Positions 1 through 7,813 of a stretch of DNA of 26,384 nucleotides are shown piece after piece (within the stretch, counting starts at the first letter, position 1; every line of letters starts with the position of its first letter). Source of the stretch: a virus. The notes under the pieces are model-generated. The model saw only the letters and a list, made by a program, of their open reading frames with translations. It was not told where the DNA came from and did not search any database. The position numbers and the translations under genes were made by a program. The stretch is taken from the IMG/VR virus record IMGVR_UViG_3300042475_003074, positions 1 to 26,384 of that record; one strand, 5' to 3'.

Positions 1-23
1 GGGTCGTCGCGACCCATTCCGCT

Positions 24-73
24 AGTCGCAACAAGCCCCCAAGAGGACACCAGATTACATGCTTGTTGAGACT
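24..73. repeat. 13-bp inverted repeat, 12/13 matching
   Basis: AGTCGCAACAAGC at 24-36 is mirrored by GCTTGTTGAGACT at 61-73. The reverse complement of the second arm differs from the first at one base. The arms are 24 bases apart. This could be a protein-binding dyad, part of a packaging site, or a weak stem-loop. It is not followed by a T run, so a simple intrinsic terminator is unlikely. Confidence 0.6.
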
Positions 74-120
74 GCAAGAATCGGCAAAAAACCTCCGACC
101 TGCTCTCAAATCGCACTTTT

Positions 121-157
121 CCGCGCAATGGGCAAAACCGCGCAATCCTAGTGCAAT
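121..157. repeat. Iterated (G)CGCAAT words
   Basis: The 9-mer CCGCGCAAT occurs at 121-129 and again at 138-146, 17 bases apart, and a related GTGCAAT lies at 151-157. Spaced short direct repeats of this kind are typical of protein-binding arrays such as the lambda cosB R sites bound by small terminase, but they may equally be operators. No function can be read directly. Confidence 0.45.
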
Positions 158-222
158 CAACGCTTTCTAGGCACATCGCCGGTGCATTCCCTGCTAGGTA
201 ATTGGCAGACGTAAAAATCCTC

Positions 223-244
223 TTGCGTTTCTTTTTCGTTTTGT
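223..244 (+). promoter_or_regulatory. Late-promoter-like element, site D
   Basis: TTGCGT (223-228), ten bases, then TTTTGT (239-244) preceded by CG, matching TTGnnn-N8-YGTTTTGT. Thirteen bases separate it from the ATG at 258 of the capsid gene. The same element with the same spacing stands before five other genes of the window. It is the only candidate promoter in front of the capsid block. No mirrored partner lies upstream, as expected for a one-way start. Confidence 0.7.
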
Positions 245-257
245 TGTGTCTCTCGCA

Positions 258-2249
258 ATGTCGAAAGCCACACAAAAACAATTCTCCCCGCAGGTCCGCT
301 CCTTCGACCTGTCGCGCTCCTCGATCAACGAGGACGAGCGCACGGTAGACGTTGTTTTCTCGACCGAAACCGATCAAGTCGAACGCTCTTGGGGCGTCGA
401 GATTCTCGACCACGGTTCAAAGTCTGTTCGCCTCAAGCGGCTGAACAACTCCGCGCCGCTCCTGCTCGATCACGATCCGCGCGAGCAAGTCGGAGTCATC
501 GAATCCGCTCGCATCGACGGCAAAACTGGAGCCGCTACCGTTCGATTTTCCCGCTCTGCAAAGGGCGAGGAAATCTTCCAAGACGTTAAGGACGGCATCC
601 GCTCCAAGATTTCCGTTGGCTACCGCGTCCACGCACTCGTCATGGAAAAGCGTGACAAGCAGAGCGGAAAAGAAACTTACCGCGTCATCGATTGGGAGCC
701 TTTCGAGATTTCCCTTGTTTCTATTCCCGCCGACGACGGCGCTGGAGTTCGTGACGCATCCTCCATCTTCGGCCAAAGAGCCGCTGAACTTTCAACCTCC
801 ATTACCATGGAAAACCAAGACCACGACCAAGAACGCGCCGACAACGCAACGGCTCCCGCTGCGATCGCTCCGGCGGAAACCAAGAACGAAGTCCGCGCCG
901 CCGCTGAGGTGGAACGGGAACTCAACAAGCTTCAAATCGCTCAACTTGCGAAGGAAGAAGCCGCACGCGCCATCGCTGAAGATCGCAAGCGTGCTGCCGA
1001 AATTACCGAATGCGGTAACGGATTCCGCCGCAACCAGGCTGAGATCACGAAGGCCATCGAAAGCGGTTTGAGCATCGACGACTACAAGCGCCAACTCCTC
1101 GACTCTATGAAAACCGAAAACCCCGCTTACTCCGCTGGCCGCGTTGAAGTCCTCAGCGAACCCGTGAAGAAGGGAACTCGCCAATACCTCCAAAGCACCT
1201 GGGCGGAGAACGCCAAGCGTGCCTTGGGTGACCGTGGCCGCAACATCGTTGTTCCGACCTACTCCGAAGCTCGCGAGTTTTCTCGGAACTACATCGGCGG
1301 ATCGCAAACCCCCTTTCACCGCTCCCTTACCGGATCCGTGACGCTCGTCGACAAGCTTGCCATCGACGAAGGCATCGGTATGCCGATCGTCGAGGAAGTG
1401 GTCGCAATGTATCCCGAAATCGCAGTCTTCCCGGTTGATACCATCTCCGGCGACACCGTGACGCTCTCGATCCAAACCGGCAACCCCTCCGTTGGATATC
1501 GTAACGCCAACGAAGGAACCTCGGCCAAGAAAGGCACGTTCGCCTCGCGCATCTTCCAGACCTCGATCATCGAGCAGTTTATCAACGTCGATATCCAAGG
1601 CGTTCTCAACGCCAGCAAGGATCCGGCCCGTGTGCTGACCGCCGAAGCTCGCAGCGTGACGAAGGCAGTGCTTAGTCACATCGCATTCCAGCAATGGTAT
1701 GCTGGCACGACCCAAGCAAGCGTTGACGCCAAGGCCGCTCCCGGCTTCCTCGCTCAGTCCAACAGCGCCGCGACTCACGTTGTCGATGCTACCGGTTCGA
1801 CCGCTAAAAGCTCGGTCTGGATCATGGAGCTTCTGCAAGGCGAATGCGATCACGTTTACGGAAACGACAACACTCTTCTCTTCGGCGAAGATTGGACCGA
1901 AGAAACGGTTGACGACGCGAACGGCAACAGCCTCCGCTGCCTTCAAAACTGGATCTCGGGCCGCGTTGCTCCTCGCCTCGCGAACAAGAACCGCGCCATC
2001 CGGATTAAGAACCTCGGAACCGATTCCGGTAAGGGTCTGACCGACGCTCTCCTTGCGAAGGCGTTCCGCCAAGCTCGCGAACTGGGCATGAACCCCAACG
2101 CGATTTTCGCAACGCCCCGCTCCGTCGAGCAGCTTCAAGTTAGCCGCACCACCTACTCGCCCATCGGCGCTCCCGCTCCGATGCCCGAAGAGTATCAGGG
2201 TGTTCCGATCTATCAAACCATCAACCTTTCCAACGCGGAGACGGTCTGA
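258..2249 (+). CDS. Prohead protease / major capsid protein fusion
   Basis: A 663-aa protein that joins two head functions. The N-terminal ~165 residues form an HK97-type prohead protease (U35-like). Visible are the LLLDHD histidine (about residue 72 from this start), KISVGY serine (about 119), and the downstream EPFEISLVSIPAD block. A charged, alpha-helical, Ala/Glu-rich linker (about 180-270) resembles a scaffold or delta domain. The remaining ~390 residues read as an HK97-fold capsid protein. Fused protease-capsid polypeptides are a known annotation class. The protease would be expected to cut itself from the shell protein during maturation. GTG at 246 is an alternative in-frame start, but ATG 258 keeps the 13-base distance to the upstream element seen at the other sites. 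It has no Shine-Dalgarno sequence. It is the first gene of the + strand head block. Confidence 0.88.
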   Translation: MSKATQKQFSPQVRSFDLSRSSINEDERTVDVVFSTETDQVERSWGVEILDHGSKSVRLKRLNNSAPLLLDHDPREQVGVIESARIDGKTGAATVRFSRSAKGEEIFQDVKDGIRSKISVGYRVHALVMEKRDKQSGKETYRVIDWEPFEISLVSIPADDGAGVRDASSIFGQRAAELSTSITMENQDHDQERADNATAPAAIAPAETKNEVRAAAEVERELNKLQIAQLAKEEAARAIAEDRKRAAEITECGNGFRRNQAEITKAIESGLSIDDYKRQLLDSMKTENPAYSAGRVEVLSEPVKKGTRQYLQSTWAENAKRALGDRGRNIVVPTYSEAREFSRNYIGGSQTPFHRSLTGSVTLVDKLAIDEGIGMPIVEEVVAMYPEIAVFPVDTISGDTVTLSIQTGNPSVGYRNANEGTSAKKGTFASRIFQTSIIEQFINVDIQGVLNASKDPARVLTAEARSVTKAVLSHIAFQQWYAGTTQASVDAKAAPGFLAQSNSAATHVVDATGSTAKSSVWIMELLQGECDHVYGNDNTLLFGEDWTEETVDDANGNSLRCLQNWISGRVAPRLANKNRAIRIKNLGTDSGKGLTDALLAKAFRQARELGMNPNAIFATPRSVEQLQVSRTTYSPIGAPAPMPEEYQGVPIYQTINLSNAETV

Positions 2250-2285
2250 TTTAACCCATCCTGACAACCCCAACTACACAAGACC

Positions 2286-2690
2286 ATGTCACAAAAAGTT
2301 AATCGCCGGAACAAAGCAGACGCTCTTCTCAGCGTTACCAAGGCGCTCCCCGCTGCCGCTGCCAACAACGACACCGATGAAATCTACATCGGGCCTGCTG
2401 GACCGCATCGCGAAGGCATGAAGCTCCGCGCTTCGTGGCCTGCCAACAGCGTCCTCGTTGCCACCAAGCTCCTCACGCTTACGCTGAAGAGCGGAGCGAC
2501 CGGGGCGCTTGCCTCCGAAACCGATCCCACTGCTACCTACGTCATTACCGGAAATACCGGTTTTGACGCTGGCTATGTTGATTTCGAGCTTGGGCAAAAC
2601 GTTGGCGAATACGTCGCGGTCAACCAAGCCGTCGAAACTGGCGGCGGTTCCAACATCGCCACCTCGTTCACCTACACGGTGGTCTGCTAA
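2286..2690 (+). CDS. Probable capsid decoration/stabilisation protein
   Basis: 134 aa, directly after the capsid gene with a 36-base gap. The sequence is beta-rich and Ala/Thr/Gly-rich with no catalytic motif or membrane segment. The stretch around residues 40-70 (KLRASWPANS and following) and the C-terminal SFTYTVV read like a small shell-binding protein. The position after the major capsid gene is where phages usually encode decoration or stabilisation proteins. The function is inferred from position and composition, not from a recognised motif. It has no obvious ribosome binding site. Confidence 0.6.
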   Translation: MSQKVNRRNKADALLSVTKALPAAAANNDTDEIYIGPAGPHREGMKLRASWPANSVLVATKLLTLTLKSGATGALASETDPTATYVITGNTGFDAGYVDFELGQNVGEYVAVNQAVETGGGSNIATSFTYTVVC

Positions 2691-2702
2691 AAAATCCCAT
2701 TC

Positions 2703-2948
2703 ATGCCCGCAGTAAATTCAGAAGCGAAAGCCGACGACGCACCGGGGGAGGTTCCGCCTCTTCCCTCCCCTGGTGCGACTGCGGACAGGGTTAACCGCAT
2801 CCAGCGCATCGTTGACATTGTCGAAATGCTCAACGGCACACCGGACCAAGAGACGGTCATCGAGGACGAGCGGAAAAACCTCACGGCATTTATTGCCGAA
2901 GGTCTCGACGCTAGCCTAACCGCCAAAGTTAAAGCCATCCTAAAATGA
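2703..2948 (+). CDS. Small hypothetical protein of the head block
   Basis: 81 aa. The first ~25 residues are Pro/Ala/Gly-rich and look disordered. The rest is helical and charged (VNRIQRIVDIVEMLNG, then ERKNLTAFIAEGL). The gene lies between the decoration candidate and a connector candidate and overlaps the next gene by 4 bases (ATGA). I do not recognise the family. The position suggests a head-tail connector accessory or a capsid-associated protein. Confidence 0.6.
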   Translation: MPAVNSEAKADDAPGEVPPLPSPGATADRVNRIQRIVDIVEMLNGTPDQETVIEDERKNLTAFIAEGLDASLTAKVKAILK

Positions 2949-3244
2949 GCTATGCGACCCTCGATCATCAAGCAGCCCTTGCCGATCTGATCGCGTTTGA
3001 AGGCAAGATGATCGAAATCGACGGCGTCAAGATGAGGGCAATTATCGAACAAGGCGACACCTCCTTTGAGGCGAGCGAATTCGGAATCGACAACCGCGAA
3101 AGCACACTGACCGCGACCATCCTAAACAGAGGCACGACGCCGCGCAAAAAAGCGCCCGTCTTTTACCAAGGGCAAAAATACCGCATAACGGCAATCAAGC
3201 CCGAGGGCGAACGAATCCTTTCCATTGACCTGACAAATGATTGA
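2945..3244 (+). CDS. Head-tail joining protein candidate
   Basis: 99 aa, starting inside the stop of the preceding gene (ATGA). After a short N-terminal helix it is mainly beta: EIDGVKMRAIIEQ, then a C-terminal VFYQGQKYRITAIKPEGERI hairpin. This layout (helix, 'G-x-x-x-x-a-I' strand, late Y-r-I strand) is like small gpFII-type head-tail joining proteins, which sit at this place between capsid and tail genes. The assignment is by fold impression and synteny only. Confidence 0.6.
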   Translation: MSYATLDHQAALADLIAFEGKMIEIDGVKMRAIIEQGDTSFEASEFGIDNRESTLTATILNRGTTPRKKAPVFYQGQKYRITAIKPEGERILSIDLTND

Positions 3245-3650
3245 TACCACCCCAGACCTCGCAGAGCGAGTCGAGGACAGCGTCGCACGGGTTTTCCGCG
3301 ATGCATTCCCTGGTATTGTCATCGCAACCTCCAGCAAGCCCGAGGAGCGCGTTGGAACGTCCATTGGCATCAAGGCCGAGACCGGAGCAGAGGAGCCAAT
3401 CGGAACAAACATCTTTCCCGTCTCAATCGACATCGAGACGCGCAATCTTGATGCACAACAGCGCGAACTCATGCGCGAGATGATCGGCAATGCCGACTCT
3501 GCCAAGCAGACGGTTTCCGCCTATTCTGCTAAATCCTTTACCATGCCGCGAGGGCAAGCCGTCGAAATGATCGGCGCACCTCGCACGGTCGAGAACGAAA
3601 ACGACCGCATCATTACCTATTCTCTTGTCGCCACAATCCAACCCATCTGA
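3237..3650 (+). CDS. Tail terminator / tail completion candidate
   Basis: 137 aa, overlapping the preceding gene by 8 bases. It has an N-terminal helix (LAERVEDSVARVFRDAF), a central beta strand pair (FPVSIDIETRNLDAQQRELM) and a C-terminal TYSLVATIQPI strand. This is the alpha/beta pattern of phage gpU-like tail terminators, whose gene normally precedes the tail tube gene, as here. No diagnostic motif was seen. An alternative is another neck protein. Confidence 0.6.
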   Translation: MIDTTPDLAERVEDSVARVFRDAFPGIVIATSSKPEERVGTSIGIKAETGAEEPIGTNIFPVSIDIETRNLDAQQRELMREMIGNADSAKQTVSAYSAKSFTMPRGQAVEMIGAPRTVENENDRIITYSLVATIQPI

Positions 3651-3653
3651 GCC

Positions 3654-4034
3654 ATGCCAACTCCCACTTTTGTATCTGCAACCAACTTCGTAAAAGGCGT
3701 TGTCAGCGCCGAGACGGCCATTAACATTTCCGACTTTCGCCAAGGCTGGACCAACGAAAAGATCTTCATCGAAGACAAAGGCGGATCGCCCACTGGATTT
3801 GTCTACAACTTCCTGACCGCGACCACCTGCACCATTACCGGGGAGGTTAATACTTCCGCCCTTAGTGGCGTCCTTGGTGTCGCATTCGGAACTGCCGAGA
3901 CCGTGGCAAATTCCGTGTCTGGCTACGGTATCACCACGGGAGGTTTCTATATGGACGACATCGAAATCAGTCAATCGCGAGGCGCTTTGGCAACGGCTAC
4001 GGTGAACTTCACCAAGCATCCTGACATCACCTGA
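3654..4034 (+). CDS. Probable major tail tube protein
   Basis: 126 aa. The protein is almost wholly beta with many Thr, Gly and Ala, ending in FYMDDIEISQSRGALATATVNFTKHP. Such a sequence ending in a long strand pair suits a small tail-tube subunit that assembles in stacked hexamers. It follows the tail-terminator candidate and precedes the chaperone pair with one gene between. It is short for a tube protein, so a tail-tube-like or neck protein remains possible. Confidence 0.55.
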   Translation: MPTPTFVSATNFVKGVVSAETAINISDFRQGWTNEKIFIEDKGGSPTGFVYNFLTATTCTITGEVNTSALSGVLGVAFGTAETVANSVSGYGITTGGFYMDDIEISQSRGALATATVNFTKHPDIT

Positions 4035-4036
4035 GG

Positions 4037-4717
4037 ATGAGTGAACTAAAAGGGGCGGGAGTTAACATCATCCCAACGCAATGTCCGCGCTTCTTCGCGG
4101 CTTGCGTAACGGCTGGCGTCGAGCTGGAGCCGGGAACCCCAGGCGTTTCAAACGTCTATTCCAAGGGAGTGACATACGATCCCGACGAGCCGGGAACAAT
4201 CAGCTATCACCTCGACAACAAGACTGTCGGCCCTTTGTCGCTCGCTAAAGTCTGGCGGGATCCGTCGCAGGACATGAATGAAGCCGCAGCACTGCCAGCG
4301 CGAATGATCAGCGCAAGGACAGAGGACCATTGGCAGAGCATCGCAGACGACCTAGAGTTGCTCCACGTTTATTGTGCCATCGCACACATCAAGTCATTCG
4401 CCGACGGCAAATTTGCAATCGGAATGCGTGCTGTGACCGACGAGGAGGAGCGCGCCGCGCAAATGCTCTCGGACATGCCCGATGTCATTCGCAACGCTAC
4501 AGGCAGGCGCAACGGCGGAAAGATTGCTGCCCGATTTGACGCAATCTGGATGCCTGCCATGTTCGCATGGGTAAAAGCATGGGTGGCCAATTACCTAGAG
4601 CTGAAAGACATCTGGAAGGCAGCCAATCCCGCAATCAAGATCGAGCGCGAGGGTTTTCCGCTCGTCATCCCAAAAGGTCCACAATTTGAGAAACTAGCCC
4701 GTCGTTGGGTCAAATAA
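4037..4717 (+). CDS. Unknown protein of the tail block
   Basis: 226 aa, starting two bases after the tail tube stop. I do not recognise it. The N-terminal third is Pro/Gly-rich beta sequence, and the rest is helical with several aromatic positions (WKAANPAIK, FDAIWMPAMFAWVKAWV). The hydrophobic run near residues 168-185 is interrupted by Lys and is more likely a buried helix than a membrane span. It lies where tail assembly proteins are encoded, between tube and chaperone genes, and may be structural or a chaperone partner. Confidence 0.65.
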   Translation: MSELKGAGVNIIPTQCPRFFAACVTAGVELEPGTPGVSNVYSKGVTYDPDEPGTISYHLDNKTVGPLSLAKVWRDPSQDMNEAAALPARMISARTEDHWQSIADDLELLHVYCAIAHIKSFADGKFAIGMRAVTDEEERAAQMLSDMPDVIRNATGRRNGGKIAARFDAIWMPAMFAWVKAWVANYLELKDIWKAANPAIKIEREGFPLVIPKGPQFEKLARRWVK

Positions 4718-4730
4718 CCAAAAAAGAAGC

Positions 4731-5186
4731 ATGAGTGAAATCACCATCGAAGACATCGAAAAAGACAACAGCGTCACGCCCGACATCGTGGCCGCGCGTA
4801 GCCGATCCTACCAGTTTAAAGGGAAGCCCCTCAAGCCCTTTTCAAAATCCCGTTCCACCGCCGCGCGATGCATGGGCAACTCCCTCTTCCTCGGTCGCGC
4901 AAGACCGGATGAGAACGGAGTCTGGGACCAAATTACGCTAGACTCCATCATGGTTGTCTGGCTTTGCTCCGTAGACGATTCCCGCGTTGCCCGTGCCTGT
5001 CTCAATCGCGATCAGGCGATCATTGAAATGATGGGATGGTGGGACAAGGAGGGCGGAGAAATCGGAGGCGCGGAGGAGATCGAAGCCGTCCAGCTTCTGA
5101 ACATGATCTGCGAGGACATCCAGACCGTTTCGGCATCTGTCGAATCTCCCTCCGGTGGTCGCGACACCTCCAACGTGGGGGAGTGA
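4731..5186 (+). CDS. Tail assembly chaperone, G-like part
   Basis: 151 aa. A mostly helical, acidic-ended cytoplasmic protein placed before a second short frame (5183-5401) in the -1 register, which is the layout of lambda gpG/gpGT and many other siphovirus tail chaperones. It contains YQFKGKPLKPFSKSRS and an EEIEAVQLLNMICED helix. It ends in a Ser/Gly-rich tail just before a GGGGG run at 5177-5181. A purine-rich AAAAAAGAAG sequence precedes the ATG. Such chaperones bind the tape measure. Here the tape measure lies 12 kb away on the other strand. Confidence 0.7.
   Translation: MSEITIEDIEKDNSVTPDIVAARSRSYQFKGKPLKPFSKSRSTAARCMGNSLFLGRARPDENGVWDQITLDSIMVVWLCSVDDSRVARACLNRDQAIIEMMGWWDKEGGEIGGAEEIEAVQLLNMICEDIQTVSASVESPSGGRDTSNVGE
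5177..5183 (+). promoter_or_regulatory. Candidate -1 frameshift site in chaperone pair
   Basis: In the G-like frame the last codons read GTG GGG GAG TGA. The heptamer G GGG GAG allows the glycine tRNA on GGG to slip back one base onto GGG, after which reading continues as GGA GTG ATC in the -1 frame up to 5401. The A-site re-pairing (GAG to GGA) is poor, so efficiency is uncertain. The product would have about 223 residues. A coupled restart on the overlapping GTGA is an alternative. Confidence 0.4.
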
Positions 5187-5401
5187 TCGGGAGCGATGCT
5201 GACTACGTTTCCACCGTAGCGGCAAAGCTCCCCGGCCAGACTTGGGCTTATTACATGGACGAACTGCCGCTCTGTATCGGTATGCAGTTGCGCAACGCGG
5301 ACCTTTTTGAGCGCGGCTGCGACATCGTGCCACCAGGCAGGAGCGCATCGGCAAAGATGCAGGAGATCCTTGGCGAACATGCGGAAGCGTGGTTTAGTTG
5401 A
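5183..5401 (+). CDS. Tail assembly chaperone, T-like part
   Basis: 72 aa if begun at GTG 5183, which overlaps the TGA stop of the G-like gene as GTGA; or the C-terminal ~73 residues of a -1 frameshift fusion. The segment WAYYMDELPLCIGMQLRNA followed by a short tail looks like a real, helical, conserved-type peptide and occupies the position of gpT. The open frame extends further upstream, but there it is an Arg-rich shadow of the G-like gene. Both expression models are open. Confidence 0.65.
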   Translation: MIGSDADYVSTVAAKLPGQTWAYYMDELPLCIGMQLRNADLFERGCDIVPPGRSASAKMQEILGEHAEAWFS

Positions 5402-5403
5402 GT

Positions 5404-5961
5404 ATGGACAGAATAACGGCATCGGTTGACGTTCGCGAGTTTATGGCTGCATTGCAGGCATACGAGAAGGAATCGTCGCGAGATTTGAAAACCGTTGTGA
5501 AATCAACGGCAATTGATGTTGCGTTCAAAGCTAATCAGTCAGCAACGGCAGCAAAGAAAACTTCGATTCCCAATCTGAAAACCGGGCTTTTTAACGCGCT
5601 GGCAGCAAAGGCCGGATTTACTCGCGGCAATGGAAACCAAAGGGAGGCCGAACGTCTTTACAATCGCCGCATCTCCGCGATCAAATACAGCAAATCGCTG
5701 TTTTTGAAAATGGCGCAGGATCTTGGCGCAAAGGTCGCATCGCTCCGCAAGAAGATCGAAAACGCAGGAGCGGAGGACAAAGGCACGATTTTGATTCCGG
5801 CCATTGAACTTACGATTGAAGGCGTTGACATGGACCACGCCAACAAAGTCTTGGCTCCAGCATTGCAGGAGGGCGTCAATAAAAGCGCCGCCAAAATGCG
5901 CCAGCGGATTGCAGACAAGATCGCCAAACGCGCACAGGCTCATTCAGGAAGAGGAAGGTGA
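5404..5961 (+). CDS. Virion morphogenesis protein candidate
   Basis: 185 aa from ATG 5404; TTG 5398 in the same frame would overlap the preceding stop. It is Lys/Ala-rich and helical at both ends, with a central region (SIPNLKTGLFNAL; RRISAIKYSKSLFLKMAQDLG). The helix with KSTAIDVAFKANQSATAA followed by a short strand resembles HK97 gp10-like or minor tail/completion proteins that bind neck or tail ends, but this is a weak impression. It is the last gene before the small terminase and overlaps it by one base. Confidence 0.55.
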   Translation: MDRITASVDVREFMAALQAYEKESSRDLKTVVKSTAIDVAFKANQSATAAKKTSIPNLKTGLFNALAAKAGFTRGNGNQREAERLYNRRISAIKYSKSLFLKMAQDLGAKVASLRKKIENAGAEDKGTILIPAIELTIEGVDMDHANKVLAPALQEGVNKSAAKMRQRIADKIAKRAQAHSGRGR

Positions 5962-6374
5962 TGCAACGCTTTTCAATCAAGGCGCTCTCCTCGATGTTTC
6001 GCACCAATCGCGAGACGGTGGAGAAACGCGCCTCGCACCTAGGCCTAAAGTTTGAAGAAGGCGACAAGGGCGCAAAGCTCTACGACATCTACGAAATCGC
6101 CCAGCTTCGTCCTCCACCAGCTCGCAGCGAGGGCGCAATGTCTTTGGAGGAGGCGAGGACGCGAGAGGCTACAGCGCGCGCTGAGGGGCTGGAAATGGAC
6201 AATGCTCGAAAGCGCCGGGAGCTTGCCAACGTGGACGAGCTAATGGCCGCTCAGAACGTCCTCTTCGACGAGATCGCCGCAATGATCAAGAAATCGAAAA
6301 TGACCGACGCTGAAAAGGAGGATTGCTTGAGCGTGATCTCCTCGGTTCCTCGGAAGTGCTGGGGCGAGCTTTAA
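5961..6374 (+). CDS. Terminase small subunit, Nu1-like
   Basis: 137 aa. The N-terminal ~55 residues form a winged helix-turn-helix (IKALSSMFRTNRETVEKRASHLG, then KLYDIYEIAQL), the DNA-recognition part of Nu1/DUF1441-type small terminases. A charged coiled coil (about 58-100, EEARTREATARAEGLEMDNARKR type) would mediate oligomerisation or contact with the large subunit. A purine-rich AGGAAGAGGAAGG precedes the ATG. GTG 5958 is a possible in-frame alternative. Unusually it is separated from the large terminase and convergent with the portal gene. The two stop codons share TTAA at 6371-6374. Confidence 0.75.
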   Translation: MQRFSIKALSSMFRTNRETVEKRASHLGLKFEEGDKGAKLYDIYEIAQLRPPPARSEGAMSLEEARTREATARAEGLEMDNARKRRELANVDELMAAQNVLFDEIAAMIKKSKMTDAEKEDCLSVISSVPRKCWGEL

Positions 6375-7813
6375 ACGTTACCGGGAGGAGCCGGCGCTTT
6401 CCCAATTGCCGTAGATAGCCCTGCTGCTTCCAACTTGGCGTTGTCCGCCTCATTCTCGGCAATGATCTTGTCGATGTTCAAGCCGCGATCCTTGGCCGCA
6501 CGCTCTCGCGAATTAAGCGAAAGAGCGATTTCCCGCTCGATGGCCTCAATGTCGCCGACCGGATCCACCCAAGTCCACGTTCTGCCGGAGAACTCAACAT
6601 GAGAAAGACGGTCGAAATCAAGGAGGGTATAGCCCTCAATCCTACCCATTAGGAGGGCCATTCGTAGCCAGCGCTCGAAAAGCGGAATCTCAAATGTGTC
6701 GATGAACCACGAGTGAAGGATTTTGTAAATGTCGCGCTCTGACAGGACGCCCTGCCGGATCGACGAATACGAAACGCCCTCCAAGTCTTGCGCCCAAGTG
6801 TTGTAATTGACGTAGATGCCCGGGGAGACGCCGCGCAGAATAGCCTTTCGGAAGTCAGGCATCGCACTATTCGGATGCGCTGGGTCAATCATCTGGGCCT
6901 CGACGCCGTGGGGCAACGTCTCAAACGTGCCTGGTGCGGAAGGCGCAATGGCTTTGCCATCGTCGTCCTCATCGCCAGTGTATTGAGCCTCGCCAGTTTG
7001 CTTGAAAAAGCCAAGCTTGTTTGCGCTGATACGGGCGGCGATGACCTCGGCTTCTTCGAATTTCGCGAGATGCCGAAGGCGCAGGAGGGCATTGGCCAGC
7101 CAAGAATAGCCTTGGCTCTGGTTGATTCGACGCGCCAAGAATGTGTGGATCATGTTGTCACCACCGACCGCGAACGTCTCGCGAGTGTAGCGACCGCTCT
7201 TGGGGTCCATCTTGCGCAAGTGATACCGAATCGGCTCATCCCACTCGTCAAACTCCACGCCCATGTAAATACGGGCGGCATCGTTCCGGTGATGCGGATC
7301 CAAAGCGTCGATCTCGATTCCTTGAGCAGCAAAGCGGAAATCGTTTTTAGGGAAGCCCTCGACCGTCCGCGTGAGGAAGCCACCATCGCGAACGGCAGAG
7401 CGCAAGGCGAGGCGCTCGAAAGCAGCGCGTGAGAACTGGCGCGTAACGTCGAAATTGCCACGCCGGGAGAAATCCTCCCAAGCCTCCTCAACCTTTGCTC
7501 TCGCGTTGTTGTCGGCGCTGTTCGACAAGCCTTTTTTGCTCCTCGCATCTGCTCGACGGGCGAGCGATTTCATGCGGATACCATGCTGCCCAATGACGTT
7601 GGATTCCAAAGCCATCAAAGCGCCTTCAATGTAACCGTCATTCCGCTCAGAATCCCGCGCACGGTCGCGCAGTGACTTGGCATCCTGCTTGATCGCGTTA
7701 TCCGCTGGGCCTGTCCCGGCAACCCAATCGTTCGTGTATCGAGTGCCTTTGGCCGCGTCGAAATTGCGAGCGCGGATGGGCTTGTTGTTGGGGCCGTAGA
7801 GAAGAGGTTTCAT
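6371..7813 (-). CDS. Portal protein, lambda GpB family
   Basis: 480 aa, slightly shorter than lambda gpB (533). The N-terminal block SLRDRARDSERNDGYIEGAL followed by SNVIGQHGIRMKS (about residues 47-83) is the signature start of lambda-type portals. Further family features are GIEIDALDPHHR, FDEWDEPIRYHLR and the YVNYNTWAQDLEGVSYSSIR segment near 330-350. It forms the dodecameric ring at the capsid vertex through which DNA is packaged. The start overlaps the stop of the gpW-like gene as ATGA, so it is translated with it. It is the last gene of the - strand block. Confidence 0.92.
   Translation of the reverse strand: MKPLLYGPNNKPIRARNFDAAKGTRYTNDWVAGTGPADNAIKQDAKSLRDRARDSERNDGYIEGALMALESNVIGQHGIRMKSLARRADARSKKGLSNSADNNARAKVEEAWEDFSRRGNFDVTRQFSRAAFERLALRSAVRDGGFLTRTVEGFPKNDFRFAAQGIEIDALDPHHRNDAARIYMGVEFDEWDEPIRYHLRKMDPKSGRYTRETFAVGGDNMIHTFLARRINQSQGYSWLANALLRLRHLAKFEEAEVIAARISANKLGFFKQTGEAQYTGDEDDDGKAIAPSAPGTFETLPHGVEAQMIDPAHPNSAMPDFRKAILRGVSPGIYVNYNTWAQDLEGVSYSSIRQGVLSERDIYKILHSWFIDTFEIPLFERWLRMALLMGRIEGYTLLDFDRLSHVEFSGRTWTWVDPVGDIEAIEREIALSLNSRERAAKDRGLNIDKIIAENEADNAKLEAAGLSTAIGKAPAPPGNV

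Larger units (their letters stand above)
1..222. other. Left-end non-coding region
   Basis: No credible gene is visible in the first 222 bases on either strand. The stretch holds a short perfect hairpin at the very start (1-15, GGGTCG/CGACCC with a 3-base loop), a larger imperfect inverted repeat (24-73) and repeated GCGCAAT-type words (121-157). This is followed by the promoter-like element at 223. A terminase recognition (cos/pac) region or the end of an upstream transcription unit are both possible. The sequence alone does not decide. Confidence 0.5.

Noticed and set aside
792-2273. 493-aa minus-strand open frame
   Set aside because: It is the antisense shadow of the GC-rich capsid gene; composition and lack of start signals are not gene-like.
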